A stretch of 64,000 nt of DNA from assembly GCA_014529385.2 (NCBI GenBank), contig CM043942.1:5420501-5484500 (forward strand), written 5' to 3'. Shown here in pieces: positions 24,409 to 35,920 of this stretch (positions are counted from its first letter, which is position 1; each line of letters starts with the position of its first letter). The notes beneath the pieces were generated by a model that saw only the letters and a program-made list of their open reading frames with translations, did no database searches and had not been told where the DNA came from. This DNA comes from Adiantum capillus-veneris (Eukaryota; Streptophyta; Polypodiopsida; Polypodiales; Pteridaceae). Both the position numbers and the translations under genes were made by a program.

Positions 24409-24654
24409 GTGTGTGTGCGATCTAGCATTACGAAGGCAGGACGGCTGCGAAGCGGTTGAGCGGGGCACGACTGCAGCTTCTTCTTCATCGCGGCGAGGAA
24501 TCCACCACGAAGGCGAGCGTAGAGCGGTGAGTGACACACCCTTTGCTCTCTTGAGCTTGCTAGATTAGTCTTGTTGTGTGCTTGGAGCCATTTGTGGCTC
24601 GCACACGGTGTATCGGCAAGTCCCTTGCTTCGACAGTGCGGCAAGGAGCGCACA
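24409..24654 (+). repeat. Truncated 3' LTR of gypsy A (lacks U3 and TATA)
   Basis: It matches the last 245 or so bases of the 5' LTR (from GTGTGTGCGAT to GCGCACA) and ends at the CTTAT duplication. Confidence 0.9.
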
Positions 24655-24659
24655 CTTAT

Positions 24660-27549
24660 CCTCGAGCATTTCCTTGATGAAATGATACTTCACATCCACA
24701 TGCTTTGTCTTTGAGTGATAAATTGGATTGCGAGCCAATTGTATAGCACTTTGACTATCACAATATAACACAGGCATCTCTTCTTTGATTCCCAAATATG
24801 TTACTAGTCAATTAAGCCAAATTGATTCTTTGCATGCCTCTGATGCTGCAACATATTCAGCCTCTGCAGTAGACTGAGTAACACAATCTTGAAATCTAGA
24901 ACGCCATGATACTGCTCCACCAGCCAATGTAAAGACATACCCTGGTGTAGACCTTCGGTTGTCTAAGTCACCTGCATAATCCGAGTCATTAAAACCCTTT
25001 ACACCTAGCTCCTGATTCCCATAGCATATACGCATACTCTTTGTAGCTTGTAGGTATCTCAATATTCCTTTCACTGCCTCCCAATGTTTCTTGCTTGGGT
25101 TTGACATGTATCGACTTACTACTCCCACTGCAAATGCAATGTCTGGGTGAGTGGCAATCATTGCATACATCAAACTACCCACTGCAGGCGCATATGGAAT
25201 CTTATCCATTTCAGCTTGTTCTTCCTCAGACACAAGACAATCTTGTTTGCTAAGTTTTACATATGGTGGCAATGGAACACTCAATGCCTTTCCCATCTCC
25301 ATATTGAAATGTTGCATAACCTTGTCAATACACTCTGTTTGAGATAACCAAATCAACTTCTTTGATCTGTCTCTCTCAATGCGCATGCCAAGTATATGAC
25401 TTGCCTCATCCATGTCTTTCATGTCAAACGATTTTTCCATCTTTGACTTCAAAGCTGAAATTTCTTCCAAGTGCTTGCCAGCAATTAACATGTCATCCAC
25501 ATACAAAATAAGGATCAGACAACTGCCATCCTTAGCCTTCTTTGTATATAGACAATGATCGAACTCACTACGTTTGTAGCCTTGAGAAAGCATAAACTTG
25601 TGGAACTTATGGTACCATGCCCTCGGTGATTGTTTTAAGCCATAAAGACTCTTTAACAACTGGCATACCAAATCTTCCTTGCCTTTCTCAACAAACCCTT
25701 TTGGCTGCTGCATGTAAATTTCCACATCTAAGTCACTATGCAAGAACGCTGTCTTGACATCCATTTGGTGCAACACCAAATCTAATATGGCAACCAATGC
25801 AAGAAAGCATCTCAATGTAGTCATCTTGACCACCGGAGAGAAGACTTCATCAATGTCAATGCCTTGTTCTTGCTTAAAGCCCTTGGCAACAAGCCTTGCT
25901 TTGTACTTTGGCTGACTATCATGAGCGGTGATCTTATACCTGTAAACCCATTTACAAGGTAGAGCCTTTTTGCCCAGTGGTAATTTAACAAGCTTCCATG
26001 TCTGGTTTTTATGCAGAGCTGTCATCTCTGTCTGCATGGCCAGTTGCCAATTCCCGGAGTCCTCCATTTGCAATGCTTCCTTGTAACATGAAGACTCATT
26101 GCAATCAGTCAGCATGACATAGTTCATAGATGGAACAAACCGATCAGGAGGTCACGTGATACATCCAGATCTTCACAAAATAGGTGGCTCAGGCTCAGCC
26201 ACAACTTGTGGTTCCAATCTATCCTATCCTTGCTTCTCTTGAGCCCTGACATTTTGTCTTGCACGTGCAGGTCCATCTTCTTGGAAGACAACTCTTCTAA
26301 TCTCCTCAACCCTCTCTGGTTTAGAATGATATTTGGATTCATTAAAGTGAACATCATTGCTGCGGATAACCTTTCTAGATTCGGGATCCCAAAGTATGTA
26401 CCCCATCTCACCAGAATTACCATAGCCTAGAAAGATGCACTTTCTACTCTTTGGCTCAAGTTTGTTCCTAAATTCCTTTGGAACGTGAGTATATGCCTCA
26501 CAGCCAAAGACTCTGAGATGCTTGTATGAGGACATTTTGCCTGACCATACCATCTCTGGCACTGAATCCTTCTGCAAAACCTTGCTAGGAGATCTATTTA
26601 TAAGATGAACAGCTGTTGATACAGCTTCAGCCCAAAACCCATTTGGTAGCTGTGCATTAGACAACATACTTCTGACCTTCTCTTGTATGGTCTTATTCAT
26701 ACTCTCAGCAACACCATTTTGAGGAGGATTGTAAGGAGCAGTAAGTTCACATTTTATACCTTTTGACTCACAAAAGTCCTGAAAGGCCTTTGAAACATAC
26801 TCTCCACCATTGTCAGTGCGTAAGGATTTAAGCGTCTTGCCACTCTGATTCTCCACAAGTGTCACAAACATTTTGAAAACACTAAACGCTTCATCCTTGT
26901 GCTTGAGAAAGTAAACCCATACTTTCCTCGAGTAATCATCTATAAATGTCATAAAGTAAGAAGCTCGCCCTAGAGATAGGTTAGGCATAGGTCCACACAA
27001 ATCACTATGAACAAGTGCCAACTGTGTATCTCTTCTACTGCTTCTATGCTTATGTGGCTGTTGTGTTTGCTTACCATACAGACAATGTTCACAAAATTCA
27101 AAATCATTAAATGAAAAGCCATGCAAATAACCAGAACGAGACAAGATTTCCATTCCCTTCTTGGACATATGTCCTAACCGGCTATGCCACAAAGAAACGT
27201 TCGGCTGCTCGGTTACATTGATTACATTTTTAGAGACATTTGATACATAAATCATGTAAAGTCCTCCAGACTTTACTCCATGTGCTACTGTCATAGAACC
27301 CTTGGATATCTTCCACATGTTCAGTCCAAAAGTGGTGACGTAGCCAGCATCATCAAGTAAACCTGTGCTGATCAAGCTCTTTGTAATTGTGGGAACATGT
27401 CTCACATTTTTCAGCGTGAAAGAAGAGCCATTCTGAAACTTCAATTGAACATCTCCAACACCTAAGATCTCACATGTTTGCCCATTGCCTAGCCGAACAT
27501 GATCTTTAGGGGTCACATAAGAGGTAAACCACTCCTTGTTTGGAGACAC
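24660..27549 (-). pseudogene. Copia pol: integrase, RT and RNase H
   Basis: In sense order: integrase with HSRLGHMSKKGMEIL...CEHCLYGKQ (HHCC), core LVHSDLCGPM, SLRTDNGGEYVS and NPPQNGVAES; RT with WVYRYKITAHDSQPKYKARL, DVKTAFLHSDLD and the box ILYVDDMLIAG near 25500; RNase H with STAEAEYVAASEACKE and LYCDSQSAIQLARNPIYHSK. The residue pattern is close to tobacco Tnt1, so Tork lineage. Lesions: a frameshift near the protease junction (27545), a stop at 26221-26226, and TGA just before LVTYLG near 24806, where CGA is likely ancestral. The last frame runs into gypsy A at ...FIKEMLEDK. Confidence 0.9.
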
Positions 27550-28523
27550 ATGAAGTGATGCCCTGAGTATATAATCCAGTCACTCAGTGCATTTCCATCA
27601 GATGCTGTAAGAAGAGCTGAGTCCGTTGTATTCTTCAAGAAGTAGATGTCTCCTGACACTAGACTGTCATCCTCTGCAACAGTGTTTGTCACATTTATTT
27701 CTTGAATCTTCACTGAGGACTTGTTCTTCTCATCATGGTCTTCAACTTTCTCTTTGCCTTTTTCTGCTTTCCATTCTCTGCAGTCTCTTTTCATGTGACC
27801 CTTCTTGCCACAATGGTAGCATTCTATGTCACTTTTGCCTTTAGCACTGCAGGACTTGCTATGAGACTGATTCCTCTTTCCACCTTTGTACTTTTCTTTG
27901 GTCGTTCCCCTAACAACTAAGGCTGTTCCTTTGCCTTTGTCCATTGTCTTTCTGTTGGTTTCTTCAGTAAGCAGACTGCCTTCTACACCTGCTATGGTCA
28001 AACCATCTGGAGGTGCAGAATTACTCAAAGCTGTGCGAAAAGAGTCCCAACTTTCCGGCAATGTGATCAACAGGAACATAGCTCTAACAGGTTCATCAAA
28101 CTTGACACCTTGAGCTAACAAATGATTGTAGATGGTGTTGAATTCATTCAGATGATTGGACATAGGTGTCCCTTCTTTCATCTTCAAGTCAACAAGCTTC
28201 TTAAGCCAGTATACCTGTGAAGCTGCACTCTGCTTCTCATAAAGATCACTCAACTTTGTCCATGCTTCATAAGCCGACATCTCGTCTGCTACATTGAAGT
28301 AAACGCTTTTTGCCAAAGTCAGCACAATGGTAGAAAGTGCCAATTCATCCATTTCGCTCCATTTATCTTCGTCCATATCTTCTGGTTTTATCCCTTTGAG
28401 ATTTATAGGTTTTATCTACTTCTTTTGTACCAACACGTGCCAAATCTGCTTCTTCCACAATGGGAAATTGGTTCCATCCAGCTTTTTGATATTGTAAAGA
28501 GCAGTGTCCTGTGATCCAGCCAT
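27550..28523 (-). pseudogene. Copia gag and start of protease
   Basis: ATG at 28523 (MAGSQDTALYNIKKLDGTNF) opens a copia-type gag, with YEAWTKLSDLYEKQSAASQV and the zinc knuckle CYHCGKKGHMKRDC. An in-frame TAG after VLVQKK breaks the N-terminal part. At the protease, WIIYSG should read W-I-[IL]-D-S-G-A, so the catalytic Asp codon is now Tyr, and a frameshift follows immediately. Both changes would abolish processing. Confidence 0.88.
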
Positions 28524-29607
28524 AGCTACGCTTCACAGTAGTTTACTTTCCTGGGAAAAATTCGGCATAGTTTCCCCTGTAAACTGATCTCTGAACCAAT
28601 ATCAACCTGTCAAATGAACCAAGAAAGCTTCAGATTCTGCATAAATTTCGGCAGAGTCTCCTTTGTAAAATGGCTATGGTGTACTCAAAAAACAGACCAA
28701 AAACAGCTCAAAAAACCAATGTCTCTCTAACACTGTAAGCTGTGGGTAAACCTGTCCTCCACCTGTACTGTCTCTCACTGTCCTGTCACTGTCCTGTAAG
28801 TATAGACTGTGACAATACCTCAATGGCAGTAAAGCAAAGATGCAATCCCAACTGTCTAACTCACAGTCAATACATCCTAGCTGCCTATCTAAGGGTGCTC
28901 GAGGGATCACTCCAAGACCTGTATCACCGAAAGGATCTCAACATTCGAGAATCCCCCAGCTCAATAAAACCTCACTCGACCCTCAACAAAGGCTGCAGTA
29001 AATCTGACAATACATAGACTTCCCACAAAGTCATACATCCATAAATTTCCCATTATATGCTGTAACCGCTGCGACGGTTGTTTGCTGCGTGACTCACAGC
29101 CAGCAAACCCTCAACAGACATACATCATCTCTGACAATACATCCCATGTGGAAGTACCTACAATGTCAGTATGTAATTTGGAATATCAAGCAGCAAACAC
29201 AAGCTACCTGATGAACTAGTAGATGTCGCCTACAGTCTGTGAGTAGATGCGCCCGTGTCGTATGTGACACACCTCCAAGAACTGTGAGCCGTTCTTCGAT
29301 GTGTAGACAGCCACAAATGAGCACTCTGGGAGTGTCGATATCCTCAGCACGTGCAGTCGTAGGCCAAGACCCCAAATTTGCAGAGTCGGATCTGCACTCG
29401 CCGAGACCACGTAGTCAAAAATGGCATGCGCAGACTTTGTCGAAGCCGAACGGTGGCCGAGATGACCTCAGAATGAAATTCTGAGAACACCAAGGCCTTT
29501 GGGCTGTCCCACTTGATTTGGGGACGTGTCTTCGCCTGTCGAATCTCACTCCAATCTGAGCAGGTGACTTTGGTTACCTGCAAATGCTGCCCCGAGCCTC
29601 GATTTGA
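28524..29607 (-). other. Copia untranslated leader
   Basis: About 1.1 kb between the primer site and gag, without a long coding frame. It contains short repeated words such as CTGACAATACAT and GGCAGAGTCTCC-like sequence. No gene seen. Confidence 0.6.
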
Positions 29608-29619
29608 GCTCTGATACCA
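29608..29619 (-). promoter_or_regulatory. Copia primer binding site, initiator tRNA-Met
   Basis: On the minus strand TGGTATCAGAGC lies two bases after the LTR end TCCTTCA. It is the standard complement of the plant initiator tRNA-Met 3' end. Confidence 0.9.
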
Positions 29620-29621
29620 GT

Positions 29622-29813
29622 TGAAGGAGTACGAGCGGAAGTGCGACGCGAGAGAGAGTGCAAGAAGAAGAGCATGACGATATGGTGAACTCGCTCTACT
29701 GTAATGTGTAGAGCATAGTGAGTTCTTATTAGGTGTTTACAAAAGAATATGTGTACATACCTAGCGGCCCGCCCACTTACCTGGGTGACCACATTGGGCT
29801 TTATACCACAACA
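29622..29813 (-). repeat. Copia 5' LTR
   Basis: 192 bp, pairs with 11974-12165 and is followed by GCGTC (29814-29818). Confidence 0.93.
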
Positions 29814-29983
29814 GCGTCATCTCCTCCCATAGCTTCGCGGGTACCCTCTGTGAGAGTATTCAGCCACGAGCCATCATTGGGAGGATTGGGCGCATCGCGC
29901 TCAAAGTCAAAAGTCATGTTGATATCCGAATCCATGGCGATTGTGCAATGGTAGGAAAAAGAAGGAGAATACCTTGATTCCAA
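29814..29983 (-). pseudogene. Chromovirus gag N-terminus
   Basis: The minus frame from 29936 reads MDSDINMTFDFERDAPNPPN and ends ...REAMGGDDA at the GCGTC duplication. It continues across the copia into 11973. An upstream in-frame extension (MESRYSPSFSYH) reaches 29980; either ATG could be the start. Confidence 0.7.
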
Positions 29984-30274
29984 AGAGAGCTCGTAACCGT
30001 AGAATGCACCTCCAATGTCAATGATTAGCCGTGCTAATTAGACCCTGCAATCACAATATATGGTCGTCAAACGTCGCAAATCGGGAGATCAAGCTTGTCG
30101 TAAAATCAACGTGTTCAATTTGCAATATGAACTCGCTCCGTCGATCTTTCCTTTAAATAAAATTAATGTTCAAGCCTTAAAATTCATCGCCCAACCGACT
30201 GCGCAGGTGGAAGTGTGTGGGAAATTGCATGACCAGTATTCGCCAAAGTTCTGCAATTTCAGTGGGGCTGGTGG
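29984..30274 (-). other. Chromovirus leader, inner part
   Basis: Noncoding sequence between the chromovirus gag start and the gypsy B insertion, ending in the GGTGG duplication (30270-30274). It continues on the other side of gypsy B at 43706. Confidence 0.75.
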
Positions 30275-30865
30275 TGTTAACCCTCACGGCTCACGGACAC
30301 CCCATCACCTACGACGGACGTGTATTATGTATTTGGTAGAGTCAGGTACCGGGCTTGTCGGACCAATAGGAAAAGGGTAAGAGTGATCGCCGATGAGAGG
30401 CGCACTCTAACCGGGACATTCAAGGGATTAGTTGGCTAAGCATGGGCGCCCAAGTGTGAATGGGGTGAGCTCATATAAAAGCCAACTAAACCTAAAATTC
30501 ACTTATTCTCTCATTTGTGCAATAGAAGAGTGCTCTTGCTCCATCTCCATCTCCATCTTCTTCTTCTTCACCTCCTCGTGTGTGTGTGTGTGTGTATGTG
30601 TGAGAGAGAGAGAGGGAGAGTGTGTGTGCGATCGAGCATTACGAAGGCACAACGGCGGCGAAGCGGTTGAGCGCGGCACGACTGCAGCTTCTTCTTCATC
30701 GCGGCGAGGAATCCACCACGAAGGCGAGCGTAGAGTGGTGAGTGACACACCCTTTGCTCTCTTGAACTTGCTAGATTAGTCTTGTTGTGTGCTTGGAGCC
30801 ATTTGTGGCTCGCACACGGTGTATCGGCAAGTCCCTTGCTTCGACAGTGCGGCAAGGAGCGCACA
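30275..30865 (+). repeat. Gypsy B 5' LTR (591 bp)
   Basis: TATAAAA box near 30474-30480, short GT and GA tracts near 30580-30615, end at GCGCACA. The next bases TTTTT run straight into CTATGAG, so the PBS seen in copy A is missing. Confidence 0.93.
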
Positions 30866-31877
30866 TTTTTCTATGAGTTGTTTGTAGTAGGAAAGAAGAG
30901 GAAGAGGAAGAGGAATGAGTTATTTTTCTGCAAGTTGTTAATTTCTGTATTGTCTGCAAGTTCTGTGATTTCTGCTTAATGTTGTGTTTTCTGTTTGCAC
31001 ACAGTCTTTGCACGGTTAGTAGTCGTTAGCTTGTTCGCAGTGAATGAATAAGTAGGTAGACAGTTAGCAATTTCTGTTCGCACACAGTTTGTACACAGTT
31101 TTCTGTCAAGGTTTGCCTGCACACAGTCTTTGCACAGTAAGGTAGTGAGAGAGGAAGTAGGTGGACAGTTAGCCCACTGTCAGTAAGCAGTTAGTAGAGT
31201 GGTTAACAGATTAGTTACTGGTTAGCAGCACTGTTAGTAAGTAGATAAGGTAGTGAGTTGTCTATGAGCTGTTGACAAAGAGGTTAGGTAGGTGAGAGTG
31301 TGTGTGGCCAGGAAAGGGTCACCTAAACCGCGCGCGGTCATCGCCAAAAAATAAATAAATAATTTTTTTTAAAAAAACCGAAAATATTTAAGCGTGAGTG
31401 ACTGGGGGGCTACACTAAAATTGTGATCGGGATCGGGATCATTTTCCCAAGCCCAAGCCCAAGCCTCAGTCCTCAGTCTTATGATATATACTAAACTCAC
31501 TCTTATATATATACCCTACCCCCTCAAGAGGGAATGAGAGCATGTGGGGCAAGTCCTCCACTCTCCTCCCTTCTCTTCCCACTTGCACCCTTAGACTTTC
31601 TAATTTGGGCCTAGTTCCCTACTAGAAATTGACGGTTTTAGGGATTCCGAGGGCATAAAGTGACCAAACGGAGGGCTGTAAAGCATGGCATGTCCCTCTG
31701 ACCGAGACGGTCATTTTGAGCTATCATACGTTCTATTCTATAGCTGGGTCAGAGAAAAAGGACCAAAAAATCAAAAAATAAATAAATAAGAAAAGACTTG
31801 GGTTGCAAAACACCCAAAATTACTAGGTGAGCAACCTTCACGGGCCCTCACTGACACTTCTAGGGGATCCAAGTCAT
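30866..31877 (+). other. Gypsy B leader, lacking the PBS
   Basis: It aligns with A 12968-13962 but lacks A's 12973-13029 (57 bp containing the tRNA-Asp primer site). It has about 45 extra bases with CGCGCGCGG and an A/T run near 31328-31380. Confidence 0.75.
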
Positions 31878-34800
31878 ATGAACCTACGCTTTGGACGAGT
31901 GTTAGAGCACGAGCCTATTGGTAGTGCCTCCATTTACGCGGGCACCCATTATTCCTCCACCCTAGGTTCTGGACCTTCGGTCGGGACTCAAGGTAGCGCG
32001 ACCCAAGATCCTCATATCGCGTCTAATGATTCTTCCTCTGACTACGAAGTCATGGAGGGGTATCCTACACCAAACCCTGATAGTTCAAGTCAAGACATGC
32101 ATGCCATGGGCCCACGGCCCGGGTCCAGCGTGTTTAGCCGCTTAAAAGAGACCCTTAGTAGAGCTACTCGCTCCGAACATGCGGTTAATGAAATAAATGA
32201 AGGGAGTGGGGAGGTAAATTCGTCATTCATGCCTAAAATGGACCCTATGCTTCTTGAGAGTGTGCATGTGAATGTTCCATCCAGTGCAGCTCCTGATCCT
32301 TTAGGACTATCTCCCTCTGAGGTTTTACTACCCGATGGTAGGTGTCTTGCCGAAGTAAAAGAGATCGAACGCTATATGCAAGCAACAAAGGAGAGGGAAA
32401 TTGAGAACCTACGAAGGCTAGAACAAAGTCGAGCCCTGAAAGCAAAGGCTCCTATGACAACAATCATGCCAGCCGAGCAACCGAGTGCTCCCAAGGTAGC
32501 AGTCACGGAGGGGCAAGCTATGGGGAGCAATAATGCTTCCACTTCAAGGGAAACCTCCAGCACGCCAGGCCTAGATGGGATATTCCTAAACGAAAATTGG
32601 GAGTATGACCTACAAGCAGAAGCTTTAACTGATCGGTACACAGGACACACCTATCATGTGGGTTGGTTAGATGTTCTACAATCCACATCGGGTGCTACTA
32701 GCATAGATGAGCAACAACAGAAAGTCTGTGATGTCCTCCATAGGATTGTCGAGTTAGAAAGACAGAACACAGGGATCAACATGCCTTCAACAGGCCTAAT
32801 GAGATTCTTGGATACGGGAAAGGCCAACCAACGAACCCTGTCACAAATGGAGACTCCCTCAGTGAGCCCCATTGATCCTCCATTTGTTGTTTCGCCAGAA
32901 GCCTCAGTACAATCGGAGCCCACAAGTGGCAGCTTTACCTTCACAGATCTAGCTCGTCTTTCTCTTAATGACACTACGGCTACCATGCATATCCCAATGG
33001 TGAGCATGACAAGAAGTACACCATGGAGTTTATTTGTTAACACTGCGCCGATGCCTAGTAGCACAGTGCCCCCAACTATACCTACATGTATGTATCAATC
33101 ATGTGCACCTGTCGTACCTCAGCCTCATGTAGCTCCTTCACCTCCGATTATTCCAAGAGCTTACAATCCACGATGGAATTATCCAAGCTCTGATACAAGT
33201 GGAGCCATGCCATTTAATAATAACATCCCATATCAAGCACCCCCTATGCCTAGGGCCACGCCTGTAAACTTTGGACCACCATCTCGTACACCACCATACA
33301 AAATTTGGGACCCAAGAGCCGCGCGTATGCCAAGGCCAAGGCCAAGGCCAACTCCCATCTCACATGTGGTTCCAGGAGCACATACACCCATTATACCTGC
33401 TCAAATAGGAGATTTGGCAGCATTTGCTCAAACTATCGGTCGCTCTATTGCGAAAAACATGCGTAGTGCACCTGATAGAGAGCCTAGGAGCAAGGCAGTT
33501 CAAGTAGCTAAGCTCATACAGAAATTCAGTGGAGACAGAGATGCTAGAAAGCATATGGAAGTCTTTGAACATGTGTGCGATTCCTTGGAAGAGCACAATG
33601 AGCTACATAAGTGTAAGGCTTTGAGTTTGACCCTAAGCGAAAAGGCTAGAGATTGGTATAGAACCTTAAGAGTAGAAGAGAAAACGATCTACTCTACTCT
33701 TAGGAGACTGTTCTTAAAAGAATACATACGAGAGGGAGTACTTTGGGGTGTAGCCTCTCAGCTCCAGAAAGCCCAACGAGAAGAAGGTGAATCCGTGAGA
33801 GACTTCATTAGTCGCCTGAAGAATTTGAATTCTCTATGCAATCCAAACGAGCGATTCAACAACAACCAATTGCTCGATAGATTCATTAGGGGACTACGCC
33901 ATGAAAGTATCTATAATGGCCTAGTCATTAGAGGTATCACTACTTGGGAAGCAGTCACCATGAATGCAATCCAATTGGAGGATAATTTAATGATTGCAGG
34001 AGAAAGAGTGTCTGCCGAGCCGAAGTCAAGTAGCTCGCAAGCATCAGGGCATGAGCCAATGAAGATAAAGCCAATCGTGAAAGAGCAAACGATATCTGAG
34101 ATGACTTTGGCAGATCTCACAAAGGCCATCCAAGAAAGCCTTAGGGGTAATCGTGCTCCACAAAACACTCATATGTATCCAAGAAGGGAGCAACGATTTT
34201 CTTGGGCCCACATACTACGAGTGAATGCCCTACTTTCAGAGTAAAGTTTAACGGGACTTGTAACGCGTGTGGTAGGTATGGCCATCAAGCGAAGGATTGC
34301 CTAATGCTTAAACGCATCATGGAAAATAGACTGCCTATACCTTGGGCAGACTCACCTCGAGTGCCTGCATTGATGCCTACCCCACCCATGGAGCAACAGT
34401 TGCCATTACAGTACATGGTCCCTAGAACCCAAAATGTGGTCCAAACCACACCATTGCCACCTCCGGTGCTAGGACCGCAACCCCCTCATGCAAGAGTTAC
34501 ACCTATGATCCAAATAGGGTGCGAGTCATCTAGTACTTATGTAGATTGCGAAGAGGACATAGACTCTAGTATCACCTATGGAGTCGACATGCTTGAGGAG
34601 TGTCTCATGTACTATATGGAAGACCATATAGTCATCTAGTACTTATGTAGATTGCGAAGAGGACATAGACTCTAGTATCACCTATGGAGTCGACATGCTT
34701 GAGGAGTGTACCATGTACTATATGGAAGACCATTTGGGACAAATCAAACCGGTATATCAAGCTACTGCGCTAGCAGCAAGAGGCCAGAACATTAATAGTG

Positions 34801-35909
34801 TTGCCAGGAGACCACCTCTTCAATGCTACGAATGTGGTGGACCACATCGAGTAGCTGAGTGCCCCATTAGAATGCAAAAGAATGCTGCACTAATGCAAAC
34901 AAGTCAAGGGAGTGCATTGGCAATGCCAATACTCATTTGTAATCGTTGTGGCATAGATCATTTGATCGCACAGTGTCCTAACAATCCAAACGCACCGAAA
35001 ATCACACCATTGAACTTAATAGAGATTGTTGATGGGACACCACCAACTATAAACATAGCACCAGTGAATGCACTCACACGGTCGATGCTCCAAAAGCAAA
35101 ATTACATCCTCGAACAGAGAGATGCTGCATCCATTGGCCAAGCGAGAAAGAAGAAAACACGAAGAAAGAAATCCCTTAATGCTTCTAGCTCAAAACCTAG
35201 TTCAAAGACTAACATAGGGACAGGAGAGGATCCCGTGTATATGAATGACCCTGAGGATGACTCAGATTCGATAGAGACCACGGAGACCAAAACTATTACT
35301 ACAAAGGAAAAAGCCAGTGAGGAGGATCACGAGTGGGAATTACGACAAACACCAAAAGAGTATTCAAAGTTAAACCACCCAGTTGCGAACCCCCAAGATA
35401 AGCCACGAGAGACGAAAAATGAGGATTGCAAGAGAAAGATTGGAACCTATCCAAACCCAACAGTGGAAATTGAACGAGTCCAACAACTGAGGGGTTTGGT
35501 GGAAGAAACTCAACGAACATTAGAACCTGAACCCAAACATATCCAGATGTCGGACATAGTGTTTCCCACACAAGTTCAACCTCACAAGAACTACAGGCCG
35601 TTAGCTATACCCAGTATCATTCGGGAAGAGAGTGAGGGTAGGACATCTGAAAGTGGACACACACCTTTCCTACTAGAGAGAATGTTTGGTGAGGGAATGC
35701 CCGACCCCTTTGAGGAAGTGGAGATTCCATCTTCACCATTCTCTTGTCAGGGTCCTACGTCCCACAAGATGCCATTAAATGTTGCCAAATTGATGGATTT
35801 CATGTCTTCAGAAGTTAGAACCACCATCATGTCCAAACTATATAAAGACCCTAGCTAGTATCAGCTCTTCGAGCCTTCCTCAATGGAGAATTATAGGCCG
35901 GATTACCAT
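31878..35909 (+). pseudogene. Gypsy B gag, three zinc knuckles
   Basis: From MNLRFGRVLEHE the frame stays open for about 790 codons, far longer than in A, then shifts near 34195. The same three CCHC knuckles are present (about 34264, 34823 and 34937). A 106-bp direct duplication (34524-34629 and 34630-34735) repeats the CEEDIDSSITYGVDMLEE segment and shifts the frame. A TAG after KLYKDPS (near 35856) is private to B. The final TAG near 35907 is shared with A and may be the natural gag stop, since an ATG (MNKPDSV) for the protease frame lies 12 bases later. Confidence 0.88.
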
Positions 35910-35920
35910 AGTTTGCACAT

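Larger units (their letters stand above)
12371..24654 (+). mobile_element. Ty3/gypsy element copy A (Athila/Tat-like, tRNA-Asp primed)
   Basis: 5' LTR at 12371-12967, PBS complementary to tRNA-Asp, very long gag, pol with protease-RT-RNase H-integrase, a post-integrase extension, a separate 3' ORF and a truncated 3' LTR (24409-24654). The CTTAT duplications show a normal integration. Copy B (30275-43705) is a close relative in the same orientation. A has its own stops and frameshifts, a deletion of roughly 185 bp after integrase, and loss of about 1.5 kb at the 3' end where 113 bp of foreign sequence was inserted. RT features and a tRNA-Asp PBS suggest the Athila/Tat side of Ty3/gypsy; exact placement needs a tree. 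Confidence 0.92.
11974..29813 (-). mobile_element. Ty1/copia element, Tork (Tnt1-like) type, split by gypsy A
   Basis: The 192-bp LTRs at 11974-12165 and 29622-29813 (ends TG...CA) are flanked by the target duplication GCGTC at 11969-11973 and 29814-29818. The primer site TGGTATCAGAGC (initiator tRNA-Met) and a polypurine tract are in place. Domain order is gag, protease, integrase, RT, RNase H, as in copia. The element inserted into the gag of the chromovirus: deleting it with one GCGTC rejoins gag residues ...GGDDA and YELLDIQEF. Without gypsy A it is about 5.55 kb. About 11 of 192 LTR positions differ by eye. Confidence 0.93.

Noticed and set aside
31827-31877. Gag start upstream of MNLRFGR
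   Set aside because: The upstream extension begins with GTG, not ATG; the first ATG in frame is 31878 (A: 13963).
32654-33064. 136-residue minus-strand frame opposite gag
   Set aside because: It mirrors the gag coding strand; the matching frame in A is shorter and not conserved independently.
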